From the NCBI GenBank assembly GCA_023374025.1, contig SIJG01000040.1:1-64000 (forward strand): DNA of 64,000 nucleotides. The letters are read 5' to 3'. Below the pieces are notes generated by a model. The model was given only the letters and a program-made list of their open reading frames with translations, had not been told where the DNA came from and made no database searches. A program made the translations under genes and the position numbers. Position 1 is the stretch's first letter. Every line of letters begins with the position of its first letter. Source of the stretch: Heterodera schachtii (taxonomy: Eukaryota; Nematoda; Chromadorea; Rhabditida; Heteroderidae). Shown in pieces: positions 22,771 to 34,814 of this stretch.

Positions 22771-23625
22771 GTGCTAGGTCGTTTCGTAAATTCCGCCACT
22801 ATGGGCGTTTCGTAAATTCCGCCACTATGGGCGTTTCGTAAATCCGCCAAGGGGTAGGAAAACAAAAAATGTAAGACATATAAATTCATAACTTGGCTTA
22901 AATTGAACAAAATTAAGAATTCTTGGTATCATTCAAAAGCTCTAGATGTTCTCTAACCGAATATTACTTTAAATTTTTTTTTTATGAAATTTTTAAAAAC
23001 TTATGGACACAAAACATCAAAAAATCTTGAGTCAGCATTCTGTCCATAATTTTTTTTAAACTCAATGAAATTTTTTGAAATTTTGCAAGCTAAATAGAGA
23101 ATTCTTAGGGCTATCGAATAAATAAATTAATTTTGGATCAATTGTCATTTTAAGGACTTTAAAATTTTAAATATTTAAAAATAAATATGCATGACCATTG
23201 CAAAAAACATAGTATATTTAATGCTTTATAACTTTTTTCAGAAGCAATTCGATTAAATTTTCTTTATAGAATTTCAAGTACTCTATTTAATCTATTTATC
23301 TTTAAAATTTCAAAAAATTTCATTAAGTTTCAAAAAAGTTATGGTCAAAAAACTCTGACTCAAGATTTTTTAAAATTTTGTCACCATAACTTTTTGAAAA
23401 TTTTATAAAAAAATTTTCTAAATTTATATTCTGATAGAAAACACCTAGAGCTATTAAATGATACTAAAAATTATTTTTTTGATTTACTTTAAGCCAAGTT
23501 ATGAATTTATATGTCTTACATTTTTTGTTTTCCTACCCTTTGGCGGATTTACGAAACGCCCTGGCGGATTTACGAAACGCCCATAGTGGCGGAATTTACG
23601 AAACGACTCAGCACGATTAAATTCG
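22761..23625. mobile_element. 845-bp foldback with tandem-repeat ends, 9-10-bp duplication
   Basis: The element 22771-23615 is flanked by attaaattcg on both sides (22761-22770, 23616-23625). Ends pair as gtgctaggtcgtttcg and gtgctgagtcgtttcg. Each end carries two to three tandem units of gggcgtttcgtaaattccgc with the complementary order on the right. Arms extend at least 180 bp inward. No transposase; the 62-63-codon frames at the two ends are mirror images. It sits inside exon relic b. Confidence 0.85.
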
Positions 23626-23754
23626 ATAATTCCCATAAGTGGACATGTGAATTAAAAATTTTAAAAATTAAATTAAATATTTTTTATAACGGAAGTTTCT
23701 AATAAAATAAAATAAAATTTACTAGTAATTGTTTTTGATATAATTGAAGTGTTT

Positions 23755-24850
23755 AGGACTTGATTTATAACGTAATAAAAGTTTGTAAGACTCATAACTT
23801 TTTTCTTCAAAGTGCTTAGCATTCCTCCTTTTCAATTCTTATTTTAATTACCAATTTTGTTCAATTTAGTTGGAGATGAACAAAGTTATGGTTGATCAAA
23901 ATAAACAATCAAAAAAGTTCTGCGCACTTAATACGCACAGATAAGCACGAAAATCGCATTTTCCGCTTGATTGGGGTATCTACGATGACTTTTATATTGC
24001 CTAAGTTTGCCTATTTTGGACTTTTGGTGGTTAATGCCTAAATGCCTATTTCGCCATTTTGACTTCAGAATTTTGGGAAAATCCTTAACAAAAATGCAAT
24101 AAAACTGAGAAATCCACCCCTAAGAATCGACGAAAATACATCCCTAAAAATTGAAAAAAAATGTATCTCAAAATTCAATTATTTTTTCTTGAAAAACTTT
24201 TTGGTTTAAAAATTGTCCTTATTTAAAACAACTTAAAATATTTGAAATATACCATATTTGCTCTTTTTAAATGCCCGGGTATATTATTTTTCAACCGTTT
24301 TGAACGGGAATTTTAAAATTTCGAAATTTTTCAGGAAAAAATTTTTGTCACTCTAAAAATTTTCGCTGAAAACAATGAAGTTATTATAAAAATTTTGCGA
24401 TGTATTTGATTTGCAACTGTGAAGCGTGAATTTAATAAAAAATTGCATTTTTTAAGGTTAAATCCATTTTTGGCATTTTTAGCGTATTTTTAATTCTGTT
24501 TAAGCAAATATTGAATATATACACCTTTTTTCGTGTTTTTGAGGGTTTAAAACATATATTTTGGCAGTTTTTAGTCCATATTTTGGACCATATTTGTGCA
24601 TTTTTGAGCTTTTTAGTCCATATAACTTTTAAACGAATTTCAATTTAATATTAATTAATTTTAAAAATAGAAAAGAATTTTTTTCGAAAAAATAAAAATT
24701 CTATTTATCCCTCCGGGCAGATTAAAAGAGACGGGGAGATTATTTTTCAACCTACTTCGAAAGGGGTAGATTATTGGAGACGGGCATATAATTTTTGGCG
24801 ATTTTTCTCTGACTTTTTAGGTGCCTATTTCGCGATTATAAAATGCAAAA
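23755..24850. mobile_element. Probable unidentified transposon sequence
   Basis: Composition switches from A-rich to T-rich. The phrase 'tgcctatttcgc' occurs at 24045 and 24824. Phrases such as 'ttagtccatattttgg' (24560-24620) recur in style at 48740-48800. A GC-rich patch at 24710-24790 uses the same grammar as the ends of the pogo element (attatttttcaacc ... aaagggg). No boundaries or coding region could be fixed. Confidence 0.35.
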
Positions 24851-24894
24851 TTTTTTTATTTAGTAAAGATGAAATCATAACAAATAATTTTTAA

Positions 24895-24985
24895 AGCTTT
24901 GAAAATTTAAAACTGTAGCTCTCGGAGCACTCAAAAGAGTCATCGTTAAACGTTTCTCACTCTCATGGAAGTTTGTAAACTTCAA
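24895..24985 (+). pseudogene. Exon relic a, copy 1
   Basis: The frame reads KTVALGALKRVIVKRFSLSWK. Copies at 26048 and 60905 align codon by codon: the Thr codon is ACT, ACC and ACA, and Ala codons vary only at third positions. This is strong evidence of coding descent. A pattern E.A...AL..(I/V)... is compatible with the helix following the DFE motif of MULE transposases, but not diagnostic. Confidence 0.45.
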
Positions 24986-26044
24986 AATTTAGAGAATTTC
25001 TGCTAAAATAAATTTTTAAACAAAAAAATGATAAAAAATAAATCTTACAATTTTCAAACAAAAAAACTTTTGAACGTTCGACAATCCTTTAAAATTAAAT
25101 ATGAATTTCAAAAAACGAATTTTATTATAAATGAGAAAAATTCTTATTTTTAAAAATTGTAGATTGTTTTAGCAATCTTTAGTCCAAAAGGCGTAATAAA
25201 AAAATAATACCTTTTAACGGTGTTCACAATAAATATGCGATTGACATTTGTAGTCATGAAACGTGTTTTGATGAAGATTTGGCATATATTAACAATATAT
25301 TTACGAAAATTTTATCTAGATCGAACCAAATAAAAAAAAAGTGAATAACATAAAAATGTAATAAAGGTTTTTTAAATTCAAAAATGTTTTAATTACGCAA
25401 AATATTTTATATTGTTTCATTGAACATATTGTTTAATAACAATTAACAAATAATTATAAATTCTTTGTAAAAAAATTTTTATCTTTTTTATTTTACGATT
25501 ATATCAATGCATAATCATCTTAGAAGCAGTTCAGCAGGACGCTTACGATAAAAAAATTTTGCAAATAAAAATTACAAAATCAAATACAATATTGAAGAAT
25601 TTTTTTTGCGCTATGCAAAACATATAAAAATAAATAAATCTTAAACAAAAAATAAGAAAAAATTTTTAAATTAAAATTAATATATTAATTAAAATTTAAA
25701 ATCAAACAAAAAAACCAAGTTAATACTAATTAAAATAAATATTTTCTATTTTTTAAAAATTAATCTAAAAAATGAATTAAAAAAACAAAAATAAATTTAA
25801 GATGAAAACACATAAAGGAGAATAACCTAAGAATTAAAAAATATATATTTTGAAAGCTATAAAAAATTGTCATGTCATTCCGAACTTCCTCTTGCTGACA
25901 GAATAACACGCGTTTAAAAAACGAAAAGTAATAAAAACAAAATTTTAGAGATAAATACGAATATTGGCGCAAAACATAAATATATAAATATATTTAATTA
26001 ATAAAGATGAAAAACATAACAAGTATTTTTAAAGCTTTTAAAAT

Positions 26045-26115
26045 TTAAAACCGAAGCACTCAGTGCGCTCAAAGGAGCGATCGAGGACGCTTATCACTCT
26101 TATGTTAGCAGAGTC
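26045..26115 (+). pseudogene. Exon relic a, copy 2
   Basis: The frame reads KTEALSALKGAIEDAYHSYV. It is the cleanest of the three copies (see 24895 and 60905), with synonymous differences at Thr, Ala and Leu codons. Upstream sequence (25985-26045) also matches the upstream of the other copies. Confidence 0.45.
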
Positions 26116-26119
26116 TATT

Positions 26120-28840
26120 TTTACGATTTAATCTGAAATTCTATACATTATAATTGAAAAATTGTTAAAATTTAATTTTGATTAATTAGTCAAAAAATGT
26201 TCTTTTTCAATAATTAAAATATTTAAATTGGAGAAAACATTATACAATCAGGTAATTTCTTAAGTTAAAAATTTGCACAAAAAAATAGTATAATTAGTTA
26301 TGAAAATTATCAATATTTTCAATTTTATTCTAGAATTTAAAAAAATTATAAAACTGAGATTACATAAACAATTGTACTGCTTCCAATAGCACAGAATTAA
26401 ATGCATAAATAAAAATGAAAATAATATATAAATATTAATAATCATTTAATTGTTTTTAATTAAATCAACTGTTTAATAAAACTTTTACTTTGTAAAATAA
26501 AAATATTTATTCGAAAATCAATTAAAAATTAAAACCACATTATGATAATTGAAAGAATTATTTATAATGATTAATGCTGTAAATAGTAAAAAACGAAAAG
26601 GTAAAAAAGTTAAAATAGTCAGTTGCCACAAAAGCAAAAATTTCAATTATCAAATAGAAAAAGATTTGATGAGTTAAAAGAACATTTTGTAAAATTAATT
26701 AATTAAAATATTGTATTAAAAAATATTTATTATACAAAAAATAGCATAGCTAAAAATTTACATAAAATAAACAAATTCAAAATAAAAATTGCTTATTTAA
26801 ATCAAAAGCTAAAAAATTTATGGAAAAATGCGTACGTAAATGTTTCGTTAAATTAAAAAATGTAAATTATATATTAATGATTTGATATAATCTAATTAAT
26901 TGGACTAATATCAAATTTACTGTTCGTATAGCAGTTGTTGGGTTTAGAGTTCGTGTGTTATACAACGTTAATTGCACAAGATACGACTTTTAGAAGGCAA
27001 GCATTTTTACAATGAAATTTTAATGAAAAAGGATGATAAATATTAAATTAATGTGAAATTCAAGTATAAGAAAAACCAAGTTCTTATAAAATTTATATAT
27101 TTTCTTATTATATAAAAAAATTATAGTGAATAGATTCATTTCTTAACATTATTTGTGAAGCCAAATTTTTAATTTTAATTTCCAATCTTATAATCCAACA
27201 TTAAAAAATTCTAGAAAGCGTTGAAAATATTATAAAAATCTTTATTTGTTATATAAAAAAGTTTTAAAACATGCAAAAAATATTTGTTATTTAAATAATA
27301 CAATTAAGTATTAAAAAGTTCAATAAAATATCGATGTCAATTTTTGAATAATAACAAGGGTTGTGATTTTTAGGCAATAGAAAATAATGTGGAGATTCAT
27401 TTCATGAAACAGAAATAATACTAATTGATTCCAAACTTAATTATTCGAAAATTTACAATATTTATTAGAATGAATAGAAATTAAAGACCCAGCATACAAA
27501 AATGAAAAGATATAAAATATATTTAAAATAATTATACAAAATAATTTACGAATATTACCCTTGTTATTGAAATAAATGTTAATAGACGAAATTTTGTCTG
27601 TTCCCCTCAAAAACCATCAAAATGGGCATTACTCAAAATATAATAAAACGATTTTTCTTCGTGGCATGAAAATATAGTTTGGCCACTTATAACCGGCAAT
27701 AAACATATGAAAAAAGATTCTTTAAGTCATACGAAATAGGAAGCAATAAATTTGATAATATATTCAAAAATAGAAAAATTATAAATAAATTAATTAAATA
27801 TAGAATAATTATTAGAAAATATATTCTGAATTATAATAAAACGAATATTTTTAAATTTTTAATAAAAAACGGTTGTAAAAACGTCTTTAAGTTGCAAAAC
27901 CAAAGTTAAAATATAACTTTTCTAAATCATTATTAAAAAGATTTATCTTTCCATTTATAAATACAAATAACTCCGAATTTTGAGCCTCTTTGGAACATTA
28001 TGAAGTTTTTAAAATAATCTTCATTTCAAATAAAAGTATAAAAGTTGAAATTAAAGTATCCTTTGAAATCCTAAAGAAAAAGTAAAAATTTACATTTTAA
28101 CAGAAATATTTTATTTTGTACATACATAAATACTTATTATTACATCTTTTGGTTTGGTAATTTGCGGATGAATAGCAGTTAATTAGCAAGAATTATCATC
28201 CTAAATATTTTTAAAATTTAAAAAGATTACAAGAATATAAAATTATAATTTTTTGACATTGCTGTGGACAAAAAATATAAAAGTTACTATGAAATATATT
28301 AAAATAAAAGAATCCGGAATAGAAATATAAAAATAAAGTTAAAAAATAAACAACAAGAAAAAACTCATCGTTTTAAAATATTAAAATTTTAAAAACATAA
28401 AATAAACATAAAAAAAAAATATCATTAAAATATTTTTTCTCTGAGTTTTAATAAATATGAATTTTAAAATTGAAAAACTAATTTTATGATTTTATAAAAA
28501 CTTGTGATTAATTAATTTGAAACAATTGCAAAAATAAATAAATTAAATGAGAAGTAAATTAATAGAAATTTATTAATATTGTCAAATAAATATAATACTT
28601 TTCAAAAAATGAAATAAATATATGAACAAAAAAAGTTTATAAAAAATTAATTAATCATTACATTAGTGAGAAAAATTGAAAGAATAGTTGAATAAGAATT
28701 ATTAAAAGTTTCAAAGCAAAATCAACTAATATACATTATGATGCAGCCGCACATTATTCACTAAAAAATTTTAGAATATAAGAAAATTAATTATTAAAGC
28801 TAATAGTTGAAAAAAATTTTATTTAAAAATGAGCAACTTA
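26120..28840. other. A-rich stretch with one short ORF
   Basis: The only notable island is 27576-27677, an ATG frame of 33 codons containing LSVPLKNHQNGHYSKYNK. Everything else is A-rich with no supportable feature. Confidence 0.4.
27576..27677 (+). other. Small ORF, 33 codons
   Basis: Starts at ATG and ends at TAG 27675, GC-richer than its surroundings. A second + frame is also open over part of it. No copies and no domain recognised; candidate exon only. Confidence 0.25.
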
Positions 28841-28841
28841 A

Positions 28842-28958
28842 GCAAGAAAAAATAAATTACTAACCCGACGTCCTGGGATAAGAGACACCTCACAACCAAG
28901 CCAAAACGGCTTCCCGCTGTGGGTTTATGAACAATCTACTAAATATTTAAATACATAA
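28842..28958 (+). other. Candidate exon island (38 codons)
   Basis: The frame reads LLTRRPGIRDTSQPSQNG then FPLWVYEQ before an A-rich tail and TAA 28956. GC content of the core is well above background. No copy in the window and no recognised family. Confidence 0.35.
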
Positions 28959-29710
28959 GAGAGAATAATAATAAAATTCACACTAATAAGCAAAAAGTTG
29001 AATAAATCATAAGAAATAAAATGATTTTATACAATAGTAATGAAAACTAATTAAAATATAAGAATTACACTAAAGTGAATTTTTGCAAAATATTTTATTA
29101 AAGACAATTCAAGCCTTTTCACACCTATAACGTAAAAAAATAATTAAAGAGAATTAATTATATAATATTAAAAACAGCATAAATACAAAGAAATAAATAG
29201 GAAAATATTAAAAAATAATGTAAAATGAGAAATGAGGACAATTTATGTGTCGGTGCTGAGTGGCAGATATTTTTTAAAACCTAAATAATAAAGAATTTGT
29301 AATTGTGGAAATCTGTTAATTAAGAAATAAAGCAAAGAAGAGAAAACTGAAATCAATAAAAAATTAGAATTTAAATAAGGATACTTAAATTCAAAAAAAC
29401 AAAAATATTTAAAAATAAATCAACGACAAAGAATCAAGAAATTTATAAATTAATTAATGAAAAGAACTCACCAAAAGTTAATTATTAAAGTATGAATACC
29501 GTATTTACTCGATTATAAGCCCCGGGGCTTCTATTGTTCAACCCCTCTCCAAAGGGGGCTTCTACTCGAGGGGGGCTTTTATTGTTCAAACCTTCAAATA
29601 TTCGTACAATTTAATGCAATTTTTCATAACCGTCTTTTATTCATGTTTTTACGAAAAACTACGTTGATTTTTTAAATTTCAGGTACCAATTACAAATCAT
29701 TTTATAATTA

Positions 29711-30118
29711 ATTATGGACGCAACAAAAACCTTACCTGAATCATCGACTAAAAAAGTATCTACCTATTAAAAAAGTCTCTTCAAAATTACCTATCTTAAG
29801 GTTTGTTGCTACTGCATCAATCCCTTGTTCTGGTGCCCACCAATGCTGGAAGTGCAAAAAACCTTGCCATGCGATTACGCCATGCTCATTTGCACATGAT
29901 GGCGAAGAGGGATTCGGCTCAAAAGTCACCTGCTGTCACTGCTGGCTCAACGATGACGTTGACGAAAGCGCGAGTGCCGTCGTTTCAACGGAACCAATCA
30001 GCAACCAAAACGACGAAGCATTAAAATTTTTGAACCTTTTTTCAATTAGGCTAGTAATGGATGGCTGGAAAAATTTTACGCTCGAAGACCGTCACTGTCC
30101 TCAACACGGGACATGAAA
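29711..30118 (+). pseudogene. Zinc-finger-like segment inside the pogo element
   Basis: An open frame of about 135 codons without ATG at its start. It contains CSGAHQCWKCKKPCHAI, then EEGFGSKVTCCHCW, that is HxCxxC, CH, a Gly-rich turn and CxxC. This resembles the C-terminal zinc-binding segment known from KRBA2/SCAND3-type integrase-derived proteins, and is not a normal part of pogo transposases, which carry CENPB/HTH domains. It runs in a different frame from the DDE region. Capture from another mobile gene is the likeliest origin. Confidence 0.55.
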
Positions 30119-30676
30119 AAGCGCGTGTTACCGTCCTCCTCACGGCGCGCTCAGATGGAACGATGATGCGACCGTTCGTGCTGCTCCCGAGAAAGCGACC
30201 CGTACCAAACATCATCGACCGCTTCAGAAAAACACTTGTTTTGTCATGGTGTGGCAGAACATGGATGGACAACGACTTGACGACCGAGTACTTGGAAAAG
30301 GTGCAGAAGAATGACAAAAAATTAATAACTTATAAAATTAAGATTTTCGGAAATTTCCATTTCGGCGCCCGTCTCTTGGTTTGGGACAGTTTCCGTTGCC
30401 ACTTCAGCGAGGACACAAAGAAAACACTTCGATTGCCGACTCATTTTTGACGTGTGGAATTAGTAAGGAAGAAAAAGGCCGACACGACGACAAAATTCAG
30501 ATTTTAAGGTGCTCACGAATGCTAACATTTTTAAATCCTTATTTTTAGGCGGACGGAGCAATTCCAAATGGGCTCGCTCTTTTGAAGCAACGCCGACAGG
30601 AAGAAGAAGTATTGAAAATGGTGGAAGAAATCGATTTAGGCGAAGATGAAAGCGACGAAGAAATTGATGTTGAAGT
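30061..30676 (+). pseudogene. Degenerate pogo-type DDE transposase
   Basis: Frame 30061-30450 encodes NTGHEKARVTVLLTARSDG, LLPRKRPVP and LLVWDSFRCH, hallmarks of the DDE_1 catalytic domain of pogo/Tigger transposases (the WDSFRCH Asp is the second catalytic residue). A +1 frame then gives DSFLTCGISKEEKG, the family's C-terminal region. After a probable 40-nt intron (gtgctcac to tttttag, 30509-30548, with gctaac branch-like site) the acidic tail ADGAIPNGLALLKQ and EEIDLGEDESDEE ends at TAA near 30681. The first-Asp region and the third catalytic region are deleted. At least one frameshift is present. Confidence 0.85.
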
Positions 30677-30913
30677 TTACTAATATTTTTTTGATAATGT
30701 TTTATTGAAATAAATTGTTTTCAATAATTTTTGCACTTTTCTGACTTCAAAAAATTTTGAAAAAAAATTTTTTTATGAGGGGGGCTTATATTCGAGGGGG
30801 GCTTCTACTCGAGGGGGGGGGGGCTTTTATTGTTCAACCCCCCTCCAAAGGTGGCTTATATTCGAGGGGGGGCTTCCATTCGAGGGGGGGCTTATAATCG
30901 AGTAAATACGGTA

Positions 30914-31750
30914 TTTGTACTCTTTTGAGCGTCAATATAAATAAATATTTAATTATAAATGGAAATTGAAAAAATAAAATTAATAATTGAATAGAACTAT
31001 AAAAAAACATAATAATAAAATTTTTTTATAAAACTATATTTAAATAAACAATTTTATTTTTACCTAAAATTTCAACCTTCGCAAAATTGACAAAAAAAAA
31101 TTGCACATGAACAAGTAACATGGATTAATAGAATCTTAATTAAAACATCTTTAAATAAAATAACTTTCACATGCAATTCAAAATATTTAATTTTTTATTT
31201 TCAAAAAATAAAAAGAATGATCAAAATTAACTCTAATGACAAGAAACAAACATCGAAATTACAAAATATCGGCAAAATTACTAAAAGGATACTGATTCTA
31301 TCAAAAATGTACGAAATAATAAAAAAAAGATCGAACATATATAAAATTACAGAAAAATTAGTTCATTAAATCTAATATATAATTATAATTTAAATTTTGT
31401 GAATAAGTTTTTTTTATTACAACTTATATTTAGACATAAATTATTACTCATTTAAATTAATTAAAGAAAAATTAATTATTCAATTCACTTATAAAAAACA
31501 AATTCTCAAAACAAAAAAATAAAAAATAATTATTTTTTTGAATTTTATTCTCTTACTTTTTTAAGTTCATTGTCATGGATTCGGACCCTCCCGACAGATT
31601 ATTAATATTTCTTCCTTGAAAGTTGAATAAATTAAGGATTAACGATTAAGCTGTCAAAAATTTGAAAAAGGCAATAAAATTAATTATTTTAGATATTGTT
31701 TTTTTATCAAATTAATAGGACTGTATAATAGCCAAAAAAGTTGCAATTTT
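30914..31750. other. A-rich stretch, nothing recognised
   Basis: A GC-richer patch at 31570-31615 has an ATG frame of 14 codons only. No other feature. Confidence 0.4.
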
Positions 31751-32345
31751 TATTTGCGTATTTTTACATTTTCCAAGAATTGTATTGTCTACTTATAAAA
31801 TCGAAAAGTGTCAAAAATATTTCACCAAAAGAGTTTTTTTTAAAGCAACCTTCCACCAATTTCATACCAAAATCGATTAGAATATCTGCAGCTGCCAACA
31901 CTTGAGAATAGGCGAAACTTATTCGATCTATTCATGGCACATAAAATTGTTTATGGCCGAACAGATCTGAAACTTTTCTCCATTTTTAATCCATCAACAC
32001 GCTTTAACATCCCCTTTTACAGATTTAATACAAAATATAAACTAGGCAAAAAATTCATTGCCTTTGCTGGGAGGGCAACAAATTGTGGAATCAACTCGAT
32101 AAAGAGCTCATTAAAACAAACTCTTTTAACCAATTCAAAAATAAAATTAAAAATTCTTTGAGATAATGTGTTATGGTTGTGATTTGGTCGTTTTTAGTGT
32201 ATTGACTTTATATTGTTTCTTTGGATTCGTTGATGTTTTTTTTCTATTTACTTGTGGACTATATTTATATTGCATATGTCCACGAAGTAAGCGGAATTTT
32301 TCCCTTTCGTGGATTTTCTTCTTTTTGACAAATAAATAAAAATTT
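31750..32345 (+). mobile_element. LINE 3' end with ORF2 C-terminus
   Basis: The frame from about 31755 reads IEKCQKYFTKRVFFK. After a 1-nt shift in a T8 run it continues as SYQNRLEYLQLPTLENRR, LFDLFMAHKIVYG and so on to TGA 32159. This is the standard post-reverse-transcriptase region of non-LTR retrotransposons of the jockey/CR1-like group. The 3' UTR follows and ends at an A-rich aaataaataaaa tail near 32345. The RT domain itself is missing (5' truncation). Confidence 0.85.
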
Positions 32346-33400
32346 TTTGTACAATTTTTAATTCCAATTTTTGAGCTATTGAATTTATTGGAATTTTTGC
32401 AAATTTATTTTTTGAAAATGTATATTCTTCCGAAAATCACCTTTTTCACAGAATAAAGGTAGAACGAAAGATAATTTTTCAAATAGCCAAAATCTTATTC
32501 TAAGCCTAATTAGGTATGGCATTTTGTGCTTGTTAAGGTTTTCTAAATTATTCCATGTCAATATACTGGATTCTCTGTTGTGTCTTGAATGATAAAAAAT
32601 GAATTGACAAAATATGAAAACAGAGCACACCAAATGACATTTTAATAAAACAAAAATAGATAAAAATTATTTATCAAGTATACCGACGAAAGAATCTCCC
32701 ACCGACCTTCGAGTCGGAAGAATACAAAATTTCATATAAATAAAAAAATGAAATAAAAAAGCCTATAAAATAGAAAATTAGTCCAATAAAATTTAATAAT
32801 TTAAAAACTCAAATGAAAAATTTCTGTAATATAAGATAATACAAATTTAAAAATTGTTTGTAAGAAATAATTTAAAATATAAATTAAAGAACTTTCCAAA
32901 AATTACTTGTACATATAAAAATTTTAATTCTCAAAAAATAAAAAATTATTTACTTTTGATACGTGACTGAAAACAACCCAGAAAAAATCATTCAATCCTC
33001 GAGAGAAATCCCTATAAATGGAATCACTGGAATTGTAAATATTGTATTGAAAAAATTCTTAATTAAAAATGACATTTGTATTACCATTTTTAAGGTAAAA
33101 AATATATTAAAAATCTTTTTTTGATAAAACAAAAAGTACAAGTAGAAATAAATTGATGAATATACAATAAAAATCGATGAATTATTTCTAAAAATAATTG
33201 TTGTAAAATAGGTCATATAAAATAAGCCCGACGAGAGAAGGTCAAACAATTCTAAAACAGTTGGATCAAATTTATAAGTTATGAAAAAAAGGAGGAATGC
33301 ACTGACATGAACGGAATAAAATAATTTAAAAACTTAATTTATGTTTAAAAGTAATAAATCAATAATTAGAAAGAATAATTGATTAAAAAACATAAATTAA
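32346..33400. other. A-rich stretch with one exon-c copy
   Basis: At 32680-32720 lies a copy of exon c in which the Arg codon is intact (CGA). The minus frames at 32385-32633 and 32992-33249 are not supported. Confidence 0.4.
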
Positions 33401-33424
33401 ATTATTAAACTTCATAAAATATGA

Positions 33425-33475
33425 CAAAAAAAGAATGTCTAAATCAACCAATGATTCTGATGAATACACAATCAA
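33425..33475 (+). pseudogene. Exon-c relic, copy G
   Basis: Strongly diverged copy of the exon-c motif with conserved end 'gaatacacaat'. It opens the series c - t - g - h that is repeated at 44.4-45.7 kb. Confidence 0.35.
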
Positions 33476-33559
33476 TTTTACAATTACTTGTTGAAAATAT
33501 AAATATGTTTTTATAGCTTTAAAATGATAAAATTAATATATTAAAAACTAAATTATCAA

Positions 33560-33660
33560 ATTATTAAGCGGTCCAGTGGAAAAAAACATCCCACTTTTTG
33601 ACTAGTGAAAAATTATCAAATCTATTATATATTAATTTGGCAACCCAACGGTGATAATTT
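33560..33660 (+). pseudogene. Exon relic t (TSEKL motif), copy 1
   Basis: The frame reads TSEKLSNLLYINLATQR. Copies at 44683, 44931 and 58084 read the same with small changes and a synonymous Leu (CTA/CTG). It always lies downstream of exon c. No family recognised. Confidence 0.45.
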
Positions 33661-33675
33661 AAGTTAAAATTATGA

Positions 33676-33765
33676 ATTCACATTAAGCAATTAGAGAACA
33701 AATTTACGCAGAATTTAGACGTTATGGAAAAAATAGGACGATGTTGTGTAATGAACAAAGGATAA
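33676..33765 (+). pseudogene. Exon relic g, copy 1
   Basis: Reads HIKQLENKFTQNLDVMEKIG and stops at TAA 33763. The copy at 45194-45346 is longer and open. A short copy is at 49325-49395. It may correspond to the helical linker after a FLYWCH finger; tentative. Confidence 0.4.
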
Positions 33766-34032
33766 AATAATATAAAAAGAATATTTATGTTTAATAAAAT
33801 AAAATTATATATTTTAAATCAACAAATTTAAAACATAATTTCAAAACATAATTGATAACGCAGTTTCATTTTTAAAATACAACAATAATATATAAATATT
33901 TTTAATAATTTAATATAAACTTATCCAATGAATTTTAATAATAAATTAAGAAAAATTGATCATCGTCAAAAGAAAGGTATGTTTCAAATTAAATATAAAA
34001 AAATTTGCCATATCATTCTGCAAAAAAAATGA

Positions 34033-34167
34033 AAAAGAATCAGCAAGACACAAGAAAAGCGAAGCAAAAAATCTGCTTTGCGTACACTAGTGAATAAAAG
34101 CGAGAGAACAATGCTTGATAAGTTTGAACGTAAAATGTGCCTTACAATAAAAGAAGCAATAATCTAA
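34033..34167 (+). pseudogene. Exon relic h, copy 1 (44 codons)
   Basis: Basic segment ISKTQEKRSKKSALRTLVN followed by LDKFERKMCLTIKEA, stopping at TAA 34165. Copies at 45530-45690, 43660-43810 and probably 39390-39440 share FERK(M/I)CLT with synonymous Leu codons. It follows exons c, t and g in the same order as at 45 kb. Confidence 0.45.
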
Positions 34168-34814
34168 CAAATTAATAAAACAAAAGTAAATCATAAAAAA
34201 TTATTTTTTATAAATAACAACAAAAATCAAATTTAATAAGAATATGGAAATAATTTTAGAATCTGATAGATTATAAGGGAAAGTGTTTCGGCCAGGAATA
34301 AATGTTCTTTATTTTCTAAAAATATTTTTGTAATTAATGAGATTGATAGTTTTAAAAAATAATTTACCTATCGACAGAGATTAATAAATGTAATCTCATA
34401 AAAAAATTGTTAACAGAAAAAACGATAAATATAAAAAAATAAATAAAAAAAACGCAAATAAATTGGAAAAGAATTTGGAAATGGAACACAAAAGCCCAAA
34501 GCGCGCGGTCCGATACAACTGAGGGGCAATATGTACAGAATTCCATTTGATTTGAAAGAATGAAAAAAGGGAACAAAAGCATTAAAATCATAGTAAATGA
34601 ATATTTAAAAAAAAAATTATTTTTAATTTAAATTAAACATATCAATAATTATAATAATAGAAAAAATCTGATAAATGAACTAATATGTATAAATATAAAT
34701 AAACAATACTGATTACAGATACATAAAATAAAACAAAAACCAATCGTTAAAAAAAGAGAAGAATTGATCACAATAATTAATAAAACTAAAGGAACCTGAC
34801 TTGTGGAGAGCTAG

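Larger units (their letters stand above)
29497..30913 (+). mobile_element. Pogo/Tigger-like DNA transposon, 1413 bp
   Basis: Element 29499-30911 is flanked by TA duplications and has 25-bp terminal inverted repeats beginning ccgtatttactcgattataa. Subterminal zones are built from runs such as gggggcttctactcgagg and attgttcaacccc. It carries remnants of a DDE transposase in the + orientation (30061-30676) and a zinc-finger-like segment (29711-30118). The N-terminal DNA-binding domain and the first catalytic Asp region are absent, so it is not autonomous. Confidence 0.9.

Noticed and set aside
30051..30317. 88-codon minus frame
   Set aside because: Shadow of the pogo transposase on the + strand, which has clear domain motifs.
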